Below are positions 4,718 to 6,987 of a stretch of 6,987 nucleotides of DNA, one piece after another (position 1 is the stretch's first letter; every line of letters starts with the position of its first letter). A model generated the notes under the pieces. That model saw nothing but the letters and a program-made list of their open reading frames with translations. It made no database searches and was not told the DNA's origin. The stretch comes from Bacteroidales bacterium (lineage in GTDB: Bacteria; Bacteroidota; Bacteroidia; Bacteroidales; UBA12481): assembly GCA_021160155.1 (NCBI GenBank), contig JAGHDB010000400.1:1-6987 (forward strand), in the 5' to 3' direction. Both the position numbers and the translations under genes were made by a program.

Positions 4718-6987
4718 ATGAGATTACAAGTGTTTATGGTATTGATGTTATGGGGTACGGCTGCTTTTATACCGGTCAGCGCACAGCAGGAGACAGTAGA
4801 ATTTTCACAAGCCGACCGCGAAATGTGGAAAAACCTTAAACGGCTTACCCTGCCGAAGCAGTATGAAACACAAAGTCTTCCGGATAAATTTGACAACAGT
4901 CTGAATAAGTACTTTCCCACTGTTTTCATGCAGACCGGATGGAGTTGCAACCAGGCCAGTTCGATCGGGTATATGTTTACCTATGAGATCAATGCCCTGC
5001 GGGATTTGTCTTCCGACCGGAATGAAAATTTGTACGAACCTTTGTCAGTCTGGAATTTCCTGAATGACGGCCTGGATAATAAAGGAGTGTCTTATTTCGA
5101 CAGCTGGGCGGTGATCAGGAGTAACGGAATCCCCGCGCGGTCGGATTATATGCCTGCAGATCATTCGGTTACACAATGGATGACGGGTTATAATCATTAT
5201 TATAACGGGATGAAAAACCGTGTGGAATCCTTAAATGCCATAGATGTGGGAACTCCTGAAGGCCTGCTTACGCTGAAACACTGGCTCTACGATCATCTCG
5301 ACGGATCACCCGTCGGGGGTTTGGCCAACTTTCAGATCGGATCCAGTCCCATGCAAATTCCCCAAATCCCGGCGGATCTGGAGGAGGGCGGAAAACATAT
5401 TGTGATCAGTTTTTCTCCCAATGTAGGACATGCCATGGCTTTTGTGGGGTGGAATGATTCAGTACGATACGATGTGAATGGAGACGGGAAGTACACCAAT
5501 GATGTGGATATCAACGGGGATGAAGTGATTGATATGCGTGACTGGGAGATCGGAGCAATGCTGGTGGTCAATTCATGGGGCCAGGGATGGGGCGATCAGG
5601 GGAAAGTATGGGTGATGTACCGGCTGCTGGCCGAAGACCTGGATCACGGAGGTATATGGAACAACTCGGTAGTAGTGGTTAAACCCCGTAAAACCTATCA
5701 ACCGTTGCTGACAATGAAAATCGGTTTACGGTATAATTATCGCGACCGGTTGAAACTTCAGGCCGGGATCTCTGATGACCTGACGGATACCGTGCCGGAT
5801 AAAATCCTGGAATTTCCGGCTTTTAATTTTCATGGGGGAGAACTCCCCATGCAGGGAACCGAAGGAGCCGACAGTGATTTTATTGAAATCGGTCTGGATA
5901 TAACCCCGTTACTGGATTATACCGGGGATCATGTTCCGGTTAAGATATTTCTCGAAGTACTTGAGAACGGATCGGATACGCGGGGTACCGGGAGGGTTGA
6001 ATATATAAGTCTGTATGACTACCAGTCCAACGGTGCCGAATATCCGGTACAGGGATTGCCGGTGGGTATTAAAACCCGTGGGATGACACTTGTTTCAACC
6101 GTTATCACTCCGGCGGCCGAACCCTTAAATATTGTGACTTCCCAACTGCCTGAAGCCCGTCCGGGAAGCCCTTATTTACAGACTATTCAGCTTTCGGGCG
6201 GAACTCCTCCATATACCTGGGCCGATCCGTTGCAAATGTATCTCAGCAGTGATTTGGCCTTTGATTTTAATTTTGAGGGAGGAGAGAAAATTTTGCCCGA
6301 CGGAGACAAGACGTACGTAACGGTGGATTTACCTTTTGGTTTTCCGTTTTACGGGCAGACCTATCATCAGGTATCTATTCTGGCCAATGGTGGCATAGTG
6401 ATGGGTGACCGGCCGGCACTCTATCCTTATGTGGTTGATCCGCGGTTGACGGTATTTCAGAATAAAGGGATTTTCCCTTTTTATTCGGATTTATACTATG
6501 TTTTTGCAGCCGACCGGGTCTCTTATGAAACGGATGCATCCGGCATGACCGTTCGCTGGAAAGCCACGATGACAGAATTCGGCGAATTCCAGGTGGAGTT
6601 TGCGATGAAAATGGATGCTTCGGGAGGCATTGATTTTTATTACCGCACCGTTTATACACCCGAAATGTATCCCTGGATTTCGGCTTTGTCGGAGGGTGAT
6701 ATGATCCATTATCACCGGGTAGGTGACAACATCCATGTGGTCAAAGAGTTCAGCGCGGTTCATCTTGAACCTGTTCATTGGCCTGAGGGATTGACATTTA
6801 CCGGGACGGGTACGCTTTACGGCCAGGTGGATGAACCGGGCGGGGAATGGGTATTGCCTTTTGAGGTGACGGATGCCGCCGGATTAAAATCACGAAAAGA
6901 ACTGACTTTTAAAACCACTGCTTCAGGGGTGGATCCGGAAGAGATCGAAACTCCGGATTTTACAGTCTATCCCAATCCGGCCAGGGG
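4718..6987 (+). CDS. Secreted C1A papain-like cysteine peptidase, multidomain, T9SS cargo (3' partial)
   Basis: The frame is open from the ATG at 4718 to the window end (756 codons visible). A Sec signal peptide (cleaved near 22, VSA|QQ) precedes a C1A catalytic domain (about 55-325). Likely active-site residues are Gln72, Cys77 (MQTGWSCNQASSIGYMFTYE), His238 (VGHAMAFVGW) and Asn285 (VVNSWGQGWGDQG). The stretch between His and Asn is about 30 residues longer than in papain and carries two EF-hand-like loops (252-275). A beta-rich region follows (about 326-465). A putative-Ig-like domain then starts (468-502, LSGGTPPYTW), appears interrupted by a beta-rich module (505-680, with DLPFGFPFYGQTYHQVSILANGG), and resumes at 684-734 (GLTFTGTGTLYGQV ... 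FEVTDAAG). The last residues, DFTVYPNPAR, begin a T9SS sorting domain. The protein should act outside the cell; its substrate is unknown. No long inhibitory propeptide is visible between the signal and the catalytic domain. Confidence 0.87.
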   Translation, partial: MRLQVFMVLMLWGTAAFIPVSAQQETVEFSQADREMWKNLKRLTLPKQYETQSLPDKFDNSLNKYFPTVFMQTGWSCNQASSIGYMFTYEINALRDLSSDRNENLYEPLSVWNFLNDGLDNKGVSYFDSWAVIRSNGIPARSDYMPADHSVTQWMTGYNHYYNGMKNRVESLNAIDVGTPEGLLTLKHWLYDHLDGSPVGGLANFQIGSSPMQIPQIPADLEEGGKHIVISFSPNVGHAMAFVGWNDSVRYDVNGDGKYTNDVDINGDEVIDMRDWEIGAMLVVNSWGQGWGDQGKVWVMYRLLAEDLDHGGIWNNSVVVVKPRKTYQPLLTMKIGLRYNYRDRLKLQAGISDDLTDTVPDKILEFPAFNFHGGELPMQGTEGADSDFIEIGLDITPLLDYTGDHVPVKIFLEVLENGSDTRGTGRVEYISLYDYQSNGAEYPVQGLPVGIKTRGMTLVSTVITPAAEPLNIVTSQLPEARPGSPYLQTIQLSGGTPPYTWADPLQMYLSSDLAFDFNFEGGEKILPDGDKTYVTVDLPFGFPFYGQTYHQVSILANGGIVMGDRPALYPYVVDPRLTVFQNKGIFPFYSDLYYVFAADRVSYETDASGMTVRWKATMTEFGEFQVEFAMKMDASGGIDFYYRTVYTPEMYPWISALSEGDMIHYHRVGDNIHVVKEFSAVHLEPVHWPEGLTFTGTGTLYGQVDEPGGEWVLPFEVTDAAGLKSRKELTFKTTASGVDPEEIETPDFTVYPNPAR
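5471..5545 (+). other. Dockerin/EF-hand-like calcium loops inserted in the peptidase catalytic domain
   Basis: These bases encode residues 252-276, containing DVNGDGKYTND and DINGDEVIDMRDW. The second loop has Asp/Asn at positions 1, 3, 5, 9 and 12, close to a calcium-binding EF-hand loop; the first has positions 1, 3 and 5 but its last acidic residue is shifted by one. They lie between catalytic His238 and Asn285, so calcium would be expected to stabilise that loop. Calcium binding is inferred from the motif. Confidence 0.6.
6956..6987 (+). other. Start of a T9SS type A sorting domain, cut by the window edge
   Basis: The frame ends with DFTVYPNPARG. The VYPNPA/R motif is the usual first strand of the T9SS type A tail, following a Glu/Pro-rich linker (GVDPEEIETP). 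About 70-80 more residues would be expected outside the window, ending the peptidase. Confidence 0.75.

Noticed and set aside
1..6987. CRISPR array, tRNA/rRNA, insertion sequence, phage or toxin-antitoxin signature
   Set aside because: No regularly spaced repeats, RNA gene signatures, transposase or integrase motifs or small paired genes are visible. The window is densely coding with similar base use throughout.

Overview
The window most likely comes from a member of the Bacteroidota. Two proteins carry type IX secretion system (T9SS) C-terminal sorting signals, there is a DUF5777-type outer-membrane protein, the start codons sit behind A-rich leaders rather than strong Shine-Dalgarno sites, and a long papain-like peptidase belongs to a form familiar from this phylum. 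All seven genes lie on the + strand. The first lacks its 5' end and the last lacks its 3' end. No RNA gene, insertion sequence, CRISPR array or integration site is visible, and no gene-free stretch exceeds about 100 bases.

Region 1 (1-4023) is a redox cluster of five genes: a split-Soret-type dihaem cytochrome c with a Tat-like leader and a C-terminal T9SS signal; a small mono-haem cytochrome c lipoprotein; a DUF5777 predicted outer-membrane beta-barrel; a seven-haem c-type cytochrome with a C-terminal membrane anchor; and a four-helix cytochrome b. An A-rich/T-rich hairpin (1121-1162) separates the first gene from the next four, which are closely spaced (6 to 14 bases apart) and look like one transcript. 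That transcript ends at a strong intrinsic terminator (4049-4079).

Region 2 (4099-6987) holds a membrane-anchored TlpA/ResA-like thioredoxin and, 19 bases later, a secreted C1A (papain-like) cysteine peptidase. The peptidase has a calcium-loop insertion in its catalytic domain, a beta-rich tail, and the beginning of a T9SS sorting domain at the window edge.

Inferred model: the parts of region 1 line up across a didermal envelope. Cytochrome b would exchange electrons with quinol in the inner membrane, the anchored heptahaem protein would carry them through the periplasm, the barrel and the lipoprotein would sit at the outer membrane, and the T9SS-exported split-Soret cytochrome would be outside the cell. 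Together they encode about ten c-haem sites plus probably two b-haems. This resembles a trans-envelope or extracellular electron-transfer route built from parts unlike the Mtr/porin-cytochrome systems. Only the parts list is seen in the sequence; the pathway and its direction are hypotheses. The TlpA-like protein would fit as a thiol reductant for cytochrome c maturation. The peptidase has no evident link beyond shared secretion by T9SS.
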